From Toxoplasma gondii ME49 (Eukaryota; Apicomplexa; Conoidasida; Eucoccidiorida; Sarcocystidae), in the NCBI RefSeq assembly GCF_000006565.2, contig NC_031471.1, forward strand, positions 2,204,441-2,268,440: DNA of 64,000 nucleotides, in the 5' to 3' direction. Every line of letters begins with the position of its first letter. Positions within the stretch are counted from its first letter, which is position 1. Below the pieces are notes generated by a model. That model made no database searches and was not told the origin of the DNA. It saw only the letters and a program-made list of their open reading frames with translations. Shown here piece after piece: positions 1 through 13,409 of this stretch. Both the position numbers and the translations under genes were made by a program.

Positions 1-1291
1 AATTGTCACACCGCTGTACCGACCCAATGCCGAAGAACGTCGCTTTGCCTCTGCATTACACCATTTACCGCAGAGGCGCAGACAAGTCTGCAGCCTACTC
101 AAAGATCCTCAACACCTGCACACGCTGTGGCGCGGACAAAACACTCACAGCAGCCGTTGAACAATTGCAGGGACGCGCCTGTCCATTGCAGTCGCTCACG
201 CGTAATGACCAGGAAAGCCCATTTCAGTTCAAAGACCGACGGCGAACTGGTGCCGCCTCGTCAGAAGCCACGGTATGCCACAACGTGGAAGAGGACTCGA
301 CAACATGACTGGGCATCTGTATACGTAGAGATGTAGCTGGGTGTGCAAATTGTGAAGGTCACTCCATTGGCGGAGCCTGTCCTCCTAGCCTATGACCCTG
401 GAGGTGTCGTTGTCCGCCGCAGGCAAATGCAACAACGCTTTCCTAATGTACATCAGCTTTCTTGCTGGCGGCCACCACCCAGCTCCGTGTCCAACCACTT
501 GCACCCGCCATCCTCCAAAATCACCGAAAAGAGCCCGGGCAAGGTAAGAGACACGTGACGCTTGCCGTCGGAGGCCATCTGCATTACCAAAGGTTCCGCC
601 AGCTGCCGCGCGGCTCTGCGTCGTCCCCACGCTACCACGACACTCTAATACTACGGACTAACCAAAATCACACAGACACGCGCACTCAGCACCATGGCAG
701 TGTCGTGTCCTCCGTCACGTCTCCCCCTGATCGACAATATTTCACCTCCAATTCCGTCTCTGAACTGCATCTGCCACGAGGACGCAACTATGGTTCGAGA
801 CTCTTCATCCGCCTCTGCTACCCAGGCTGGCGCTAAATCGTCACATCCGTGGCCTCCACCTACAGCCTGTTCGTGAATGCAGACATGGTGTCTCACGCTA
901 GAGTGGAGCAGGGCGAGCCGGTCGATTTGTGTCGCGAGTTGGGTTGCGTGGAAGGAATCCAAAGCTGTGAACGGCATATGCCGACGTGCCTTGTGACACG
1001 ATGATTCGAGTACACAGCAGTCACCCTGTGCTCCGTGTGCTGCGCGAAGACCTGGGCACGTCCCACTTGGGCAGACGTCCAGGCCCGGCGACACCCGTAC
1101 TATGACGACGGCTCGAGACTACTGCGGTGGCGCACATCGGAATCCGGACACCAAACACAAGCAGTTGAACCCACAGACGCTGGCGGTCGGTGGAAGCACA
1201 TTCAGAACCAATAGCCCAGCGCTTGGCGATAACAACACTTAACGATTAGGGAACCCTACAGAATCCGTAAACAGTATGACAAGAAAAAACC
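1..1291. repeat. Diverged satellite monomers (left edge of subtelomeric mosaic)
   Basis: No supported gene. The stretch carries old, diverged copies of the satellite motifs that recur through the left 28 kb, for example a GCCGTCGGAGGCCATCTGC-type box near 560-600 that resembles boxes near 1960, 11920, 16640, 18550 and 20400. The + strand is rich in A and C. Short ORFs of 60-147 codons on both strands overlap each other and show no recognisable domain. Confidence 0.5.
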
Positions 1292-3021
1292 CGCAGGCGA
1301 CATCTTCACTTAAATGTATGGCTCCACATGAAACGATCGGTGTGACTCACCGTCACAATACTTCTTCACAAGGCGAGGGAAAGCTGGCGCAGCTCAGTTA
1401 GGTACAGAATCCCGGAAGACGAAACACCGCAAACGCGCAACGCTCTCACGCGCATCAGACTTGTACATAAAACAGATGACCTGTTGTGAGATGCCACCTG
1501 ATTTTGCCTTTCAAGGCTTACACCATCACCACTTGATATGTTGTGGCCACGGACAAGATTAGGCCAAAATTGTCGGCATGCTTCTCGCATTGCCTGAACC
1601 GAACACGGACAGTGGCTCAGAACTATATACACAAAGGCAGTTGTTCACTGAAATGCTGGCAGCGTCGTGAGCTGACTGGCTCTCCCCCTACTTCTTCAAG
1701 CTGTACCATTGCAGGAATCATATACCCGAAGTCCAGCTTTTAAAACGGGGTGCCACAGCTACCACTCCAGTTCACTGACCAGATGTGAGCACATTCGTCA
1801 GGCACTCTAATCGCCGCCGCACCCTACGCAAAGAGTGGCGCTACAGTTTCTGTTCCTCCACCTCGCAGTTACTCAGTGAACAAGGCTGAGACGGCTCCTG
1901 CATCTGAGTGTTCATCTAATCATAAGAGACTGTAGCCATCCCACGATCCTCCTCACGGTGGTGCCCTTCCTTACCGCCGCTTTCTGGAAACGACGCGCAG
2001 TCAGTTGCCCTACAGAACCGCTTTGAACAATATTATGCCAGACTCGATAGGTAAGCCGGTGGCCGGCCTAAGGGGGACGGCGTTCCTCATCGCAACACAG
2101 TGCTCGTCCGCCACAACCATACCGGTTCTTGGTCTCCCTCAGCAATGGCTACGAGCTCGCCCTCCAGAAAGGTCCCTTCGTGGCGGCGACTAATACACTT
2201 CGCCTCCTTCATCCAGCACACGTCTTCCTCGGTAGTCATTGCGAGGAGACACATGACGTGCGCCGTCAGCTGCGGCAAGCCATCGGCACTGCCATGGTTT
2301 CCCGCAAGCGCATGGCGACTTTCTCTGACTCTTGCGGCAGTTCCGCCGGATTCTACTACTCGTTCCACAAACACACGACTGCTCAACTCCACCTCCGGGC
2401 CGGCAGTTCAACATTCCCTCGCTGGTTACTGATTCCTATGGGACCGTCCCTGTCGCGTACCTACTACACCCACAGATTCTCCCTTAATACCCTCTGTCGA
2501 CACCATGGCCACCACAGTGTCACGCCCGTCATGCATCGCCTACCGCCTGTGCGCGGATGCAAGAAAAACCGTGACGTCACCGACGAGGGTTAGGCGACGC
2601 AGTCGACAGGTGTCCCGAACCGTAACGATGCGGTTGTATCGGACTCAGCGCGCGCAGTTCCGGGTACCATCAGTAGCATTTTGACTCAAATGGAATAACC
2701 CCAAAACATGAACTTGAAACAAATCAAGTGCACTTCAGCCTCCACAACCTCACCATCTCACACGTACCGTCCCTTATAAAACGATGAAGACGCACCAGGA
2801 AGTTTGTCTGGACATATCACCAGCCCGACGATCACCGGCAACAAACTGGCGACGCGAACTGTTATGGTTAGGATCGCCGCAGTACCACGTCCAACAGCCA
2901 ATCGCACATCCACTAACGATGCTGACTGGCACGAATACAGATAGCAACGACGGAACTCTGCATACAATTCCAGTTGCGACAAACCAGATTGATATGCAAA
3001 CACAGCATCAACGGAAACAAC
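1292..3021. repeat. 1.73 kb tandem duplication, copy 1
   Basis: Bases from about 1292 to 2985 are repeated almost identically 1730-1731 bases further on. Both copies start at a CGCAGGCGACATCTTCACTT box and include the same stretch ending near a CAATTCCAGTTGCGACAAAC box. About 36 bases separate the end of the shared block from the start of copy 2. Mirror-image ORFs of 88, 101, 110 and 154 codons appear at the same positions in both copies, as expected of a duplication rather than of genes. A local difference around 1940-2000 versus 3670-3730 shows the copies have diverged by patches as well as by point changes. Confidence 0.9.
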
Positions 3022-4715
3022 ACGCAGGCGACATCTTCACTTAAATATATGGCGCCACATGAAACGATCGGTGCGACTCACCGACACAATACTTCTTCAC
3101 AAGGCGAGGGAAAGCTGGCGCAGCTCAGTTAGGTACAGAATCCCGGAAGACGAAACACCGCAAACGCGCAACGCTCTCACGCGCATCAGACTTGTACATA
3201 AAACAGATGACCTGTTGTGAGATGCCACCTGATTTTGCCTTTCAAGGCTTACACCATCACCACTTGACATGTTGTGGCCATGGACAAGATTAGGCCAAAA
3301 TTGTCGGCATGCTTCTCGCATTGCCTGAACCGAACACGGACAGTGGCTCAGAACTATATACACAAAGGCAGTTGTTCACTGAAATGCTGGCAGCGTCGTG
3401 AGCTAACTGTCGTTCCTCCTACAGACTCGTGCTGTACCATTGCAGGAATCATATACCCGAAATCCAGCTTTTAAAACGGGGTGCCACAGCTACCTCTCCA
3501 GTTCATTGACCAGATGTGAGCACATTCGTCAGGCACTCTAATCGCCGCCGCACCTACGCAAAGAGCGGCGCTACAGTTTCTGTTCCTCCACCTCGCAGTT
3601 ACTCAGTGAACAAGGCTGAGACGGCTCCTGCATCTGAGTGTTCATCTAATCATAAGAGACTGCAGCCATCTCATAATCCTCCTCACGGTGGCAGTTCAAC
3701 CTACTTGCGATTTCTGGAGAGGACGCGGAGTCAGTTGCCTTTCAGAACCGCTTTGAACAATATCATGCCAGACTCGATAGGTAAGCCGGTGGGCGGCCTA
3801 AGGGGGACGGCGTTCCTCATCGCAACACAGTGCTCGTCCGCCACAACCATACCGGTTCTTGGTCTCCCTCAGCAATGGCTACGAGCTCGCCCTCCAGAAA
3901 GGTCCCTTCGTGGCGGCGACTAATACACTTCGCCTCCTTCATCCAGCACACGTCTTCCTCGGTAGTCATTGCGAGGAGACACATGACGTGCGCCGTCAGC
4001 TGCGGCAAGCCATCGGCACTGCCATGGTTTCCCGCAAGCGCATGGCGACTTTCTCTGACTCTTGCGGCAGTTCCGCCGGATTCTACTACTCGTTCCACAA
4101 ACACACGACTGCTCAACTCCACCTCCGGGCCGGCAGTTCAACATTCCCTCGCTGGTTACTGATTCCTATGGGACCGTCCCTGTCGCGTACCTACTACACC
4201 CACAGATTCTCCCTTAATACCCTCTGTCGACACCATGGCCACCACAGTGTCACGCCCGTCATGCATCGCCTACCGCCTGTGCGCGGATGCAAGAAAAACC
4301 GTGACGTCACCGACGAGGGTTAGGCGACGCAGTCGACAGGTGTCCCGAACCGTAACGATGCGGTTGTATCGGACTCAGCGCGCGCAGTTCCGGGTACCAT
4401 CAGTAGCATTTTGACTCAAATGGAATAACCCCAAAACATGAACTTGAAATAAATCAAGCGCACTTCAGCCTCCACGACCTCACCATCTCACACGTACCGT
4501 CCCTTATAAAACGATGAAGACGCACCAGGAAGTTTGTCTGGACATATCACCAGCCCGACGATCACCGGCAACAAACTGGCGACGCGAACTGTTATGGTTA
4601 GGATCGCCGCCGTACCACGTCCAACAACCAATCGCACATCCACTAACGATGCTGACTGGCACGAATACAGATAGCAACGACGGAACTCTGCATACAATTC
4701 CAATTGCGACAAACT
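3022..4715. repeat. 1.73 kb tandem duplication, copy 2
   Basis: Second copy of the preceding block. Identity stops abruptly after the GCGACAAAC box near 4714, where copy 1 continues into GAGATTGATATGC-like sequence and copy 2 changes to unrelated sequence. The central part (about 3740-4440) is essentially identical to copy 1, while 3405-3430 and 3670-3730 differ, so the duplication is recent but patchy. Confidence 0.9.
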
Positions 4716-7700
4716 GAATCTGCACGCGCATAGCGCAGACAGGCTCAAGACTAAAATAGTACGCAGCTGCGAACACGAGGACCATGGAAGCCGCCAACGG
4801 AGACGGGAGGTGCAACACTGCATCGGTCCACTCTATCTGACTCTCAGGGGAAGCTGGCGGTGCACCGTTAGGAAAGGAACACAGTTTGAGACAAATGGGA
4901 GATGCGAAAACCTGGAACGCGAAGTATTCCGTAAACAGGATCAGTCATGACTTCACGACGGATTTAAGCTTCTGCGGCATAGGCCAACATAGCCTTACGT
5001 GCACACGTACACCCGTGGTCCCGTGCATGACCACAGTGCTCATAGCACGAATTGAACGCCGCAACATCAGTGCCAAATCAGGACTTTCAGAATTCGGTCC
5101 GATTTCACGACATGGAGACGCAGTCCTCCAATGATCATGGTTATGCCTACTTTCTCCAGCTAAACAATTGTAGCACCGAGATGCCGAAACTAATATCGTT
5201 CTGCCTCGTCTATAACGAACATATACTCATTCACAGAAAACATGCGGACAACCTCCTGGCTGTCATGTGATATCGATACCACCACACACAATGGCATACA
5301 TCATTCTTCACCTGTAGCAACTGCAGTGGAGAAATACTATGCCTCTCCGTTGCTATTTTCGTCATACCAGACTGCAGCCACATTCCTACTGCCGATCTCT
5401 GGAAAGCAAAAAGCGAACGACGTCTGACATAGCATCAGATTTCCGCGTGGTACGCTGCTGAGAGGGGGCGCCAGCTGAGCCCGTCCTGTAGAGTGAGATG
5501 AAGCAAAAGACAGGCAAACTGAAGGTAACTGCCTTCGTAAAAGATCGAATAGTCCGGGCGTCGAGCAGTATTCTCGGCAACTGCCCAATCGTATCCTTCG
5601 TGCTTGTCATTTCGACTACTAGATACGAGTGCCGCGGATCCAGGCCAGCTGTCAGATGCTATCCATATCAACGACTTATCCTTCAGGTACACTAACACAA
5701 TTCGAAGGTATCATGCGAGCCCCATGACGAGACAACCCACGAAGTAAACAAATACGAATCGAGCGCTGTGGACTCTTCCACAACTGCCCACAATTAACTA
5801 CTACGTGTTGTCCCTTCTCTTCGGAATACCAACGTGAGGCTTCAACGCGTATAGAATCGCAAGCCTTCTCTATTGAAGTGGTGACCACCGTATCTCGGCT
5901 GTTTCCTACCGCCTGACCAACCACCCAAAAATACGTACAGACGCCCATTTAAATCAAGTATGGGTACGGAGTCGCGTAACGAATCCCGATAAATGGACAG
6001 TCGCCCGTGTCGCCAGTGTCTCAGGGCCGCAAATGACTTGTTCTGAGCACTCTCCATTCGGGTAACACAAGTAGACGAGCGAACATGACTCGCCTCTGAA
6101 GCATAACAGATGAATCTCAGGAAGCGCGTATTTTACCACACTAACTACCGCAGCGGTACCCGTCGAAATAACTCAGAACGATCGAATACAAGACCACCCA
6201 CTAATCCAGTGGCAAGGCCAGGCACTTCAGTGGCTGGAATTCATGGTAATATGTCCATCCACAATTTGTGCAGGCTTTGCGCGACAGATACGGCACCACT
6301 GAAGGTCATCGTAGAGCGAAATATGCCACAGTAAAGAAGTATGTCATGAAGTCCAGCCCGTGAATCTAAGAAGTCGCCGCAGCGAAGGCTCTGACGCACC
6401 ATCACACTACGTCGCTTCCTCCGCTAAAGGTCAACCGGTTGCGCATGGTGCAACAAGGATCAGTCACACACATGATTCGATGAACCGACAACCAACACCA
6501 TACACTTTTGTAAAAGTATACGCGGCCCCAGGCCCCGAAGAGACATCGGGGTCTCATGCGGAACGAGACGCGTCAAGTGAGTAGCATTCACACGATAGGA
6601 TTACTGTTTCCAAGTACTAAATGAGAGAACAACTGTGCGCAAGCACAATCATCAGCATCACCACGTTAAAAGTCGTCAAGTGACAGGCTCTTGCCTTGGA
6701 CGCTTCTCTTCATACTTTCGAAACCTGGAAAGACGTCGTAGGATCGCAAAGTGGAGCATGCAGAGCTCCTCATCCTTCAACACACTTAGTCGTGTCCTTT
6801 GTGGCCACTGCGGCTACCCACCCTCTCCTGCCAGCGATCCTGTACCCCAACCAACCAAAAATGCGGGCGCAAACCAGTGACTCTTCCTTCTCTCCCGTAT
6901 CTCACGACGAACACGACCATATTCTCATCGCGCCGTTCCACTGGGGGACACAACCTTCTGCAAAGGCACCCTCCGTAGAGGCTACGAATCACAGGGCGTG
7001 TTTCAACGCCGCTTATTCCTCTTCGTGCTAACAAGCGGCAGGGTCATCCAACCGCATACTTGAATCAGCAACCACGAATGACCGTAATGCATACACCGCG
7101 TACGTTGGATAAGAAACCAAACGCAGAATTGAGCCAGAGCCGTCATGTCGGCAGCCTCATCAGGGCCACCACCTACGGCCGGGTTTCACGTAGCGTTCTG
7201 AGAGCCGAAGCAACACTAACTTGTCTTACCAAACAACTCCATCAGATAACGTGTTGACTCGTAATGAATAATCAACGGTTCGCTCCAGAGGCTTGCCCAC
7301 ATGAAGACTGCCTGACCTTCTTGAAAAGATATTCGCCTCCAAGAGTACCCCACCAAAGATATTGCACATTTCTAAATATCTGGGAAACCTGCTTGATTCA
7401 CAAGTAGGGCTCGTTGAACACATATGAAAAAGGCAGCTCTCACCTAACTCTTCGCGTTTGCGGCCCTCGCCTGCATCCGCATCCCCAAGGCGAAACTAGA
7501 ATTATGCGCTGGTTGACCCTGTGAATTAGTAGCACCCTCGCCACCACTGATGCAGGGCTGCGTCGCCCAGTTACGACTTCGCATTGAAAAGATGTCACCG
7601 CAAAAACCCAACGACGGCCAATGTTCAGCCTGATTCCACGTTCCAATGCGAGCGATCCCTCAGGCGCAATACTGAAATGCACCAACGCTGTGCTTAATAA

Positions 7701-8123
7701 TCGGTATGCTCCCGGTGGCACCGCCAGGCTAAGTAAGAAATACCCGACTTCAACAAGCATCCGAAACATTGATACGGCGACAGCTGCGAATGTCGACGAC
7801 AAGGAACGTCGCGTATTCGTGGTGGATATGTTTTTCTGCGGCAACGCATAGCGTTTCTTCACGAGCTCCGCTGCTAGCTAGTGGATGGCGGCAAATGAAT
7901 GGTGGTGGCTCCTACGTCGTGGGTTCTTTGTCATCGGTTGTGTCGTGGCGAACCTACAAGTATTGGACTACTCGAGCAAGCTCATGAAAGCCCCTCGGGA
8001 CGCCAGTGTTCGTCTCTTTGCCTACAGTCTCTCTCTATATTCGTGTGGAATCCATACGCCGGAAACAATTTCATGCGAGCCGGCAATTCCGCAAAAGACT
8101 GGCTTCACCGACAACACAACTGG
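4716..8123. other. Non-tandem stretch within subtelomeric mosaic; no gene supported
   Basis: No tandem periodicity is visible. Some segments, for example 6780-6860, resemble very diverged monomers of the satellite mosaic. ORFs here (largest about 140 codons, 7440-7862 minus) are within chance expectation, overlap on both strands and match no family I recognise. Confidence 0.4.
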
Positions 8124-8565
8124 GCACATTCGTCAGGCACTCAAATAGCCGCCACACCTACGCAAAGAGCGGTGCTACAGTTTCTGTTCCTCCACCTCGC
8201 AGCTACCCAGTGAGAAAGGCTGAGACGGCTCCTGCATCTGAGTGTTCATCTAATCATACGAGACTGTAGCCATCTCATGACCCTTCTCACGGTGGTAACC
8301 TTCCTTACCGCCGCTTTCTGGAAACGACGCGCAGTCAGTTGCCCCACAGAACCGCTTTGAACAATATCATGCCAGTCTCGATAGGCGAGCCGGTGGCCGG
8401 CCTAAGGAGGACGGCGTTCCTCATCGCAACACAATGCTCGTCCGCCACAACCATACCGGTTCTTGGTCTCCCTTAGCAATGGCTACGAGATCGCGCTTCA
8501 GAAAGGTCCCTTCCTGGCGACGGCCAATACACTTGGGTGTCGCCATCCAGCACCCACCTTCCTTG
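8124..8565. repeat. Partial third copy of the 1.73 kb block
   Basis: About 440 bases match 1786-2225 and 3516-3955, beginning at the GCACATTCGTCAGGCACTC box and running past the GGTTCTTGGTCTCCC box. It carries more substitutions than the two tandem copies have between themselves, so it is the older relative. Similarity fades after the GCCATCCAGCACCC sequence. Confidence 0.85.
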
Positions 8566-9018
8566 GTGCTAGGTGAGATGAGGTGTGTGGTACGGGCGAC
8601 CGGCTGGGGTTGATCATCCGCATCAGCACCGTCTTCGTGATCGGCGCTGCACACCAACTGAAAATGCGCGGTTCAATATGAGTGAAACCAAACCCACGTG
8701 GCACTTCGGACCAGAGCAAGAAATGTTATAATTTAGCATCCAAGGGCATTAATAACGCACTGCAGAAGTGGCACAAAAGAACTACGAACGCACTACTGTG
8801 TTTAACCGTACTCGAACTGAAGTTGCACTAGTCACAAATTTTGTAACCCCGAAACTCCTAAACCACTTCATCGCTGCTGGTGCCGTTGGCTCACTGTTGA
8901 GACATGTTCTGTCCCCGCTGCATATATATAGCTATCCCAGCCGCTCCGTACCACACACTTGCTCCTCCGTCCCACACCACACCTCCGTAGTACACCCTTC
9001 CCATAGCGCTGCCTACCA
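8566..9018. other. Spacer in satellite mosaic; no gene
   Basis: Contains an AT-rich CATATATATAGC stretch near 8920 and C-rich sequence up to the next repeat block. The part just before 9019 is weakly similar to 10620-10741, so the older repeat relationship extends outside the near-identical block. No coding region is supported. Confidence 0.35.
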
Positions 9019-9806
9019 CCTGTGGGACCCAGTGGAAAACAATGGAAAACCTATGACGAGCCGCAATCAGCACCACCGAAGAAACTGAAATGCACCACGA
9101 CACGTAAGTAAGATCCTGTACGAAAGAACCGCCAGTACGAGAAGCCTACCGAAACACTGGACTCGACGAGGCTAGACCACAGATCACGAATTTGACACGA
9201 CTGATAACTATGGTTTCGAATGCACTTGGACACAAGCGCCTGTAAATACTCCCACAGTCAACGTGTCGGACATTTCTCCGGTCACTCCTGTAAAGCCACG
9301 CCGACAGCCCCCCCAACACACAGCGCCAAAACACCCCCCAATGAGTATAGCGCACCAGACCCTCCAGTGAATCCACTGAGGCAAAAATCAGTGCGTGAAA
9401 CACTGGAGCGTGTAGGAAAGTGAAATCCCCAACTCCACTAATGCATGAATGAATCAGCAGCAACAGTCCCTTACACGGGAAGCACGCGACACACCAGCAG
9501 AGTCCAGAAAAGGCACCTGTTGGAACACACATACGACATCGCGCTACCAGTGGGAACAATCATCTCAAGCAACGCTGCGACACACCAGGTGGTCGCTTCA
9601 CCATAGACCCAAGGGCCGGAGAGGCAAAAAAACAGGGAAGACACAATTAACAGGAACAGGCCTCAGCGTAAACCAAACCAGCGACGATGGACACTGCATT
9701 TGACCGTCGAAGTAACTTCCGATAACGTGTTCCGATCTGTTGGGGCCTTTCGATAAGAATCTCAACGCGGGCGCACGGGTCTCTATCACTGAGAGATGTG
9801 GGCCGG
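9019..9806. repeat. Mosaic repeat block, fullest copy (sub-blocks A+B+C)
   Basis: This block is composed of three parts that recur elsewhere in different combinations. A plus B (9019 to about 9606) is repeated at 10742-11329 with an offset of 1723. B plus C (about 9349-9806) is repeated at about 12950-13409 with an offset of 3602. Recurring ORFs of 60, 67, 84 and 137 codons are by-products of the duplication. A CCCCCCC run lies near 9308. Confidence 0.9.
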
Positions 9807-10741
9807 TGAATGATCGACTGGCGTCTTGTCCGGTTTGCATGCCACAATTACCGCAGTACAGAGTCGCCTCCGACATCCTCACTACGTCGTGTAGCGCACA
9901 ATGATGCCTGGGAAGCACACGTCCATGCGTACCTTCTTATCCTGTGGAATTACGCAGCGGTAGATTCAGAAACGAGTGTCGAGAGCTGTCCCCTTCAAAT
10001 GCCTATAACGCAGGGCAGTCAATTGTGTGCCACAGGCAACAGTTCAAACCGTGGCACCACTTGCAAACACCGGAATAAGAAATTTGGCCTCGTGCAATGG
10101 CCCAAAGTACCGGAGTAAACGCGACACGCCTTCTCCTCTGTGTCCCATGAGCGTTCCCATTCAAAGGCAACGTAGAGATCGACTGTCGCAGGCGCCCACA
10201 TCAAGGTCGTGGCTTCGCTGCCACCAATTGCTGGAAACGACCAGCATCAATGAGCTAATCATCACGACACATGTGGACACCATCTAATGCAGACGAGATG
10301 GCGTGCAAACCAGATTCAACTGGCTGCTCCGAAAGACGATATCATTCAAGGAGGCCATAATTCCACAGTCGATACATATCTGCAAGCAACGTGTCGCGAC
10401 GTTCGTGCAACGTCACGACTTTTAGTTGTCCAGCAACCCGCCGCACCTCTTTCGTATTTCTTTCTTCTCACCCATTCGTCATGACGAAACGCACTGGGCA
10501 ACTCGGTGCGTCACAAAACACATGCACATCAGTACTGTGTGAGGCAGGCGGACGGGGGAGTTGGCTACGGATCACGTTACTCACGCTATGAGAACAGCCA
10601 CTCTCAGATCGACCACTAATTAATTACCACACCTAAGACCTCCGCGTTCGTGGGCACCTCCCAACATCCCTTATCTGACCGGCGCTCCTCCGTCACACTT
10701 TCCACACCTGAAACACACTGGAGCCGGACCGCTGCGTACTG
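9807..10741. other. Diverged mosaic sequence between repeat blocks
   Basis: No near-identical copy elsewhere in the window and no supported gene. It contains satellite-like C/A-rich sequence, and the final ~120 bases resemble the sequence preceding 9019. The 102- and 106-codon ORFs overlapping here on opposite strands are of chance length. Confidence 0.35.
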
Positions 10742-11329
10742 CCTGTGGGACCCAGTGGAAAACAATGGAAAACCTATGACGAGCCGCAATCAGCACCACC
10801 GAAGAAACTGAAATGCACCACGACACGTAAGTAAGATCCTGTACGAAAGAACCGCCAGTACGAGAAGCCTACCGAAACACTGGACTCGACGAGGCTAGAC
10901 CACAGATCACGAATTTGACACGACTGATAACTATGGTTTCGAATGCACTTGGACACAAGCGCCTGTAAATACTCCCACAGTCAACGTGTCGGACATTTCT
11001 CCGGTCACTCCTGTAAAGCCACGCCGACAGCCCCCCCAACACACAGCGCCAAAACACCCCCCAATGAGTATAGCGCACCAGACCCTCCAGTGAATCCACT
11101 GAGGCAAAAATCAGTGCGTGAAACACTGGAGCGTGTAGGAAAGTGAAATCCCCAACTCCACTAATGCATGAATGAATCAGCAGCAACAGTCCCTTACACG
11201 GGAAGCACGCGACACACCAGCAGAGTCCAGAAAAGGCACCTGTTGGAACACACATACGACATCGCGCTACCAGTGGGAACAATCATCTCAAGCAACGCTG
11301 CGACACACCAGGTGGCCGCTTCACCATGA
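10742..11329. repeat. Mosaic repeat block, copy with sub-blocks A+B
   Basis: Near-identical to 9019-9606 (offset 1723). It starts at the TGTGGGACCCAGTGG box and diverges just after the GCTTCACCAT box near 11329, where the first copy continues into sub-block C. Confidence 0.9.
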
Positions 11330-12949
11330 AGCTGCGGCAAATGGCAGATGCCCTTCCTGTGAAAATATAATATTCAGAAGTGAGCCCATTCGTTTGTAAA
11401 AACAAGTGAAGCCCCACAATGAATTTGGTTGCGCATAATGGTAACCGCTCCCCTTTTCTGAAAGTAGTGCGCATCCCACGTAAACAACAGCGGGAGTGGG
11501 CGTGTACCATGCACACTGTCGCAGCTTGTTCTGCGGCTTGATTTGACCACGCGCATTTTGCCCACCACAACATCTGCACCAGAGCAAACACCGAGCCACG
11601 GTGTCTGTGGACTGGCCTGCCATTATTTCTGTCTGATATGCATCTCCATGTGTACATGCTCATCCTGAAGCATTGCGGCGCCGAGATCACGATCTCAAGA
11701 GTCAACGGCGTTGTATGAGACCACTTACGCCGCAGACCGCCGTACAGACGCTTGCCACCGTCTACCATTCAAAGCCCACCACCAACTAAACGAACTGCAG
11801 CAGCGCACAAACGCTTTCGCCAGCCAACATAAATTAAAACACAATGGCCCTGTCTTGCTCATGTGCGACCGCTCAACCCCCCCAGCCAAGGGAGAGATCA
11901 ACTGTCATTGGCCTCAATGCCGCGGCGCCCTACTGCCACTTTCTGCAAATAACCCACGTCAGCCATCGTGCAGTACGGCGGTGACCATCGCCTATTGCAC
12001 AGAAGAGGCTCCGCAAGTCAGAACCGACAAACTTTCCCGAACGCCCCGACCACTGATGTGGATAAGGATTACAATCCATAATCATCTAAAACCCTAGTCC
12101 GGGGTCATTCTTGCAACCCCATGGCATCGTAGTTTTGAACCAAACCTCTACGCTTCTGAACTGCGCACTTCATTCTTGACCATCGGTTAAAAGGGAAGAC
12201 AAGGGCGGCACGAGCTCCACTTCAAGAACCAAATCATATTCAATGCACCAATATCTGTTTGGTTAGTTGTGGTGGTCTCGGCCTTCCACCCACGCTCCGC
12301 TGTGAGAGAATGACGCATATGTCTCAATCATTTCGATGACCGTATCAAGAACTGTTCCAGTCTTCCTACCGGGAGCTGTTATTGACGAGTCTTTTACGGA
12401 TTGTCAGTCACATATGCACTCCAATTGATTGCAGGCAAGCTGAGCATACGTGACGGCGCATATGGTTGCAACACCATCCCCGCGGCTACATCATCAACCC
12501 CTGATTCTCAGGTACATCTGGTTCCCCCGCGGTCGCATTCGTAGAGGAGGCCCCTGTGCCCTGCAGTTCACGACAAATCCTTCACCGTTGTCGTATCCGT
12601 ATCACGTCCATAGACGTTTCCTACAGCCTGTGTGCGGACGCGGAAAAGCGATCACATGGTAGAGTCAAGATAGACGACAAACGGACACACTGCAAGGCAC
12701 CACGAGGCCCAACCAATATCCGTTGTACGAGAAACGCCAGTCGGAGAAGCCTCTCGAGACAGGATCCCATGTAGCCAGTCCACAGGCCATGCAATTGGCA
12801 CGATTCCCCACTGAGGACTAGTTCACACTAGCATCTCGGCAACTGTGGATAATTCAATAGTCAACGTGGTGGATGTTTCTCCGGCCACTCCTCTAAAGCC
12901 ACGCCTACAGCCTTTTAGTCGAACACACACAAAATGCACCCGACGCGTG
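11330..12949. repeat. Diverged satellite monomers
   Basis: Contains recognisable but old monomers. The 11919-11955 box (CCGCGGCGCCCTACTGCC) matches boxes near 1960, 18550 and 20400. 12470-12670 is a diverged version of the start of the 1.91 kb unit found at 14150, 15310, 17220 and 19130, including the CCTGTGTGCGGA box. The 161-codon minus ORF at 11283-11768 has no recognisable domain and is not called. Confidence 0.55.
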
Positions 12950-13409
12950 TAGCGAACCAGATCCTCCAGTGAATCCACTGAGGCAAAAATCAGTGCGTGA
13001 AACACTGGAGCGTGTAGGAAAGTGAAATCCCCAACTCCACTAATGCATGAATGAATCAGCAGCAACAGTCCCTTACACGGGAAGCACGCGACACACCAGC
13101 AGAGTCCAGAAAAGGCACCTGTTGGAACACACATACGACATCGCGCTACCAGTGGGAACAATCATCTCAAGCAACGCTGCGACACACCAGGTGGTCGCTT
13201 CACCATAGACCCAAGGGCCGGAGAGGCAAAAAAACAGGGAAGACACGATTAACAGGAACAGGCCTCAGCGTAAACCAAACCAGCGACGATGGATACTGCA
13301 TTTGACCGTCGAAGTAACTTCCGATAACGTGTTCCGATCTGTTGGGGCCTTTCGATAAGAATCTCAACGCGGGCGCACGGGTCTCTATCACTGAGAGATG
13401 TGGGCCGAG
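12950..13409. repeat. Mosaic repeat block, copy with sub-blocks B+C
   Basis: Near-identical to about 9349-9806 (offset 3602), sharing its right boundary at the GAGATGTGGGCCG box. It lacks sub-block A. Flanking sequence on both sides is unrelated to the flanks of the other copies. Confidence 0.9.

Noticed and set aside
12085..12100. AAACCCTA sequence as telomeric repeat
   Set aside because: A single occurrence; no tandem CCCTAAA or TTTAGGG run was seen in the window.
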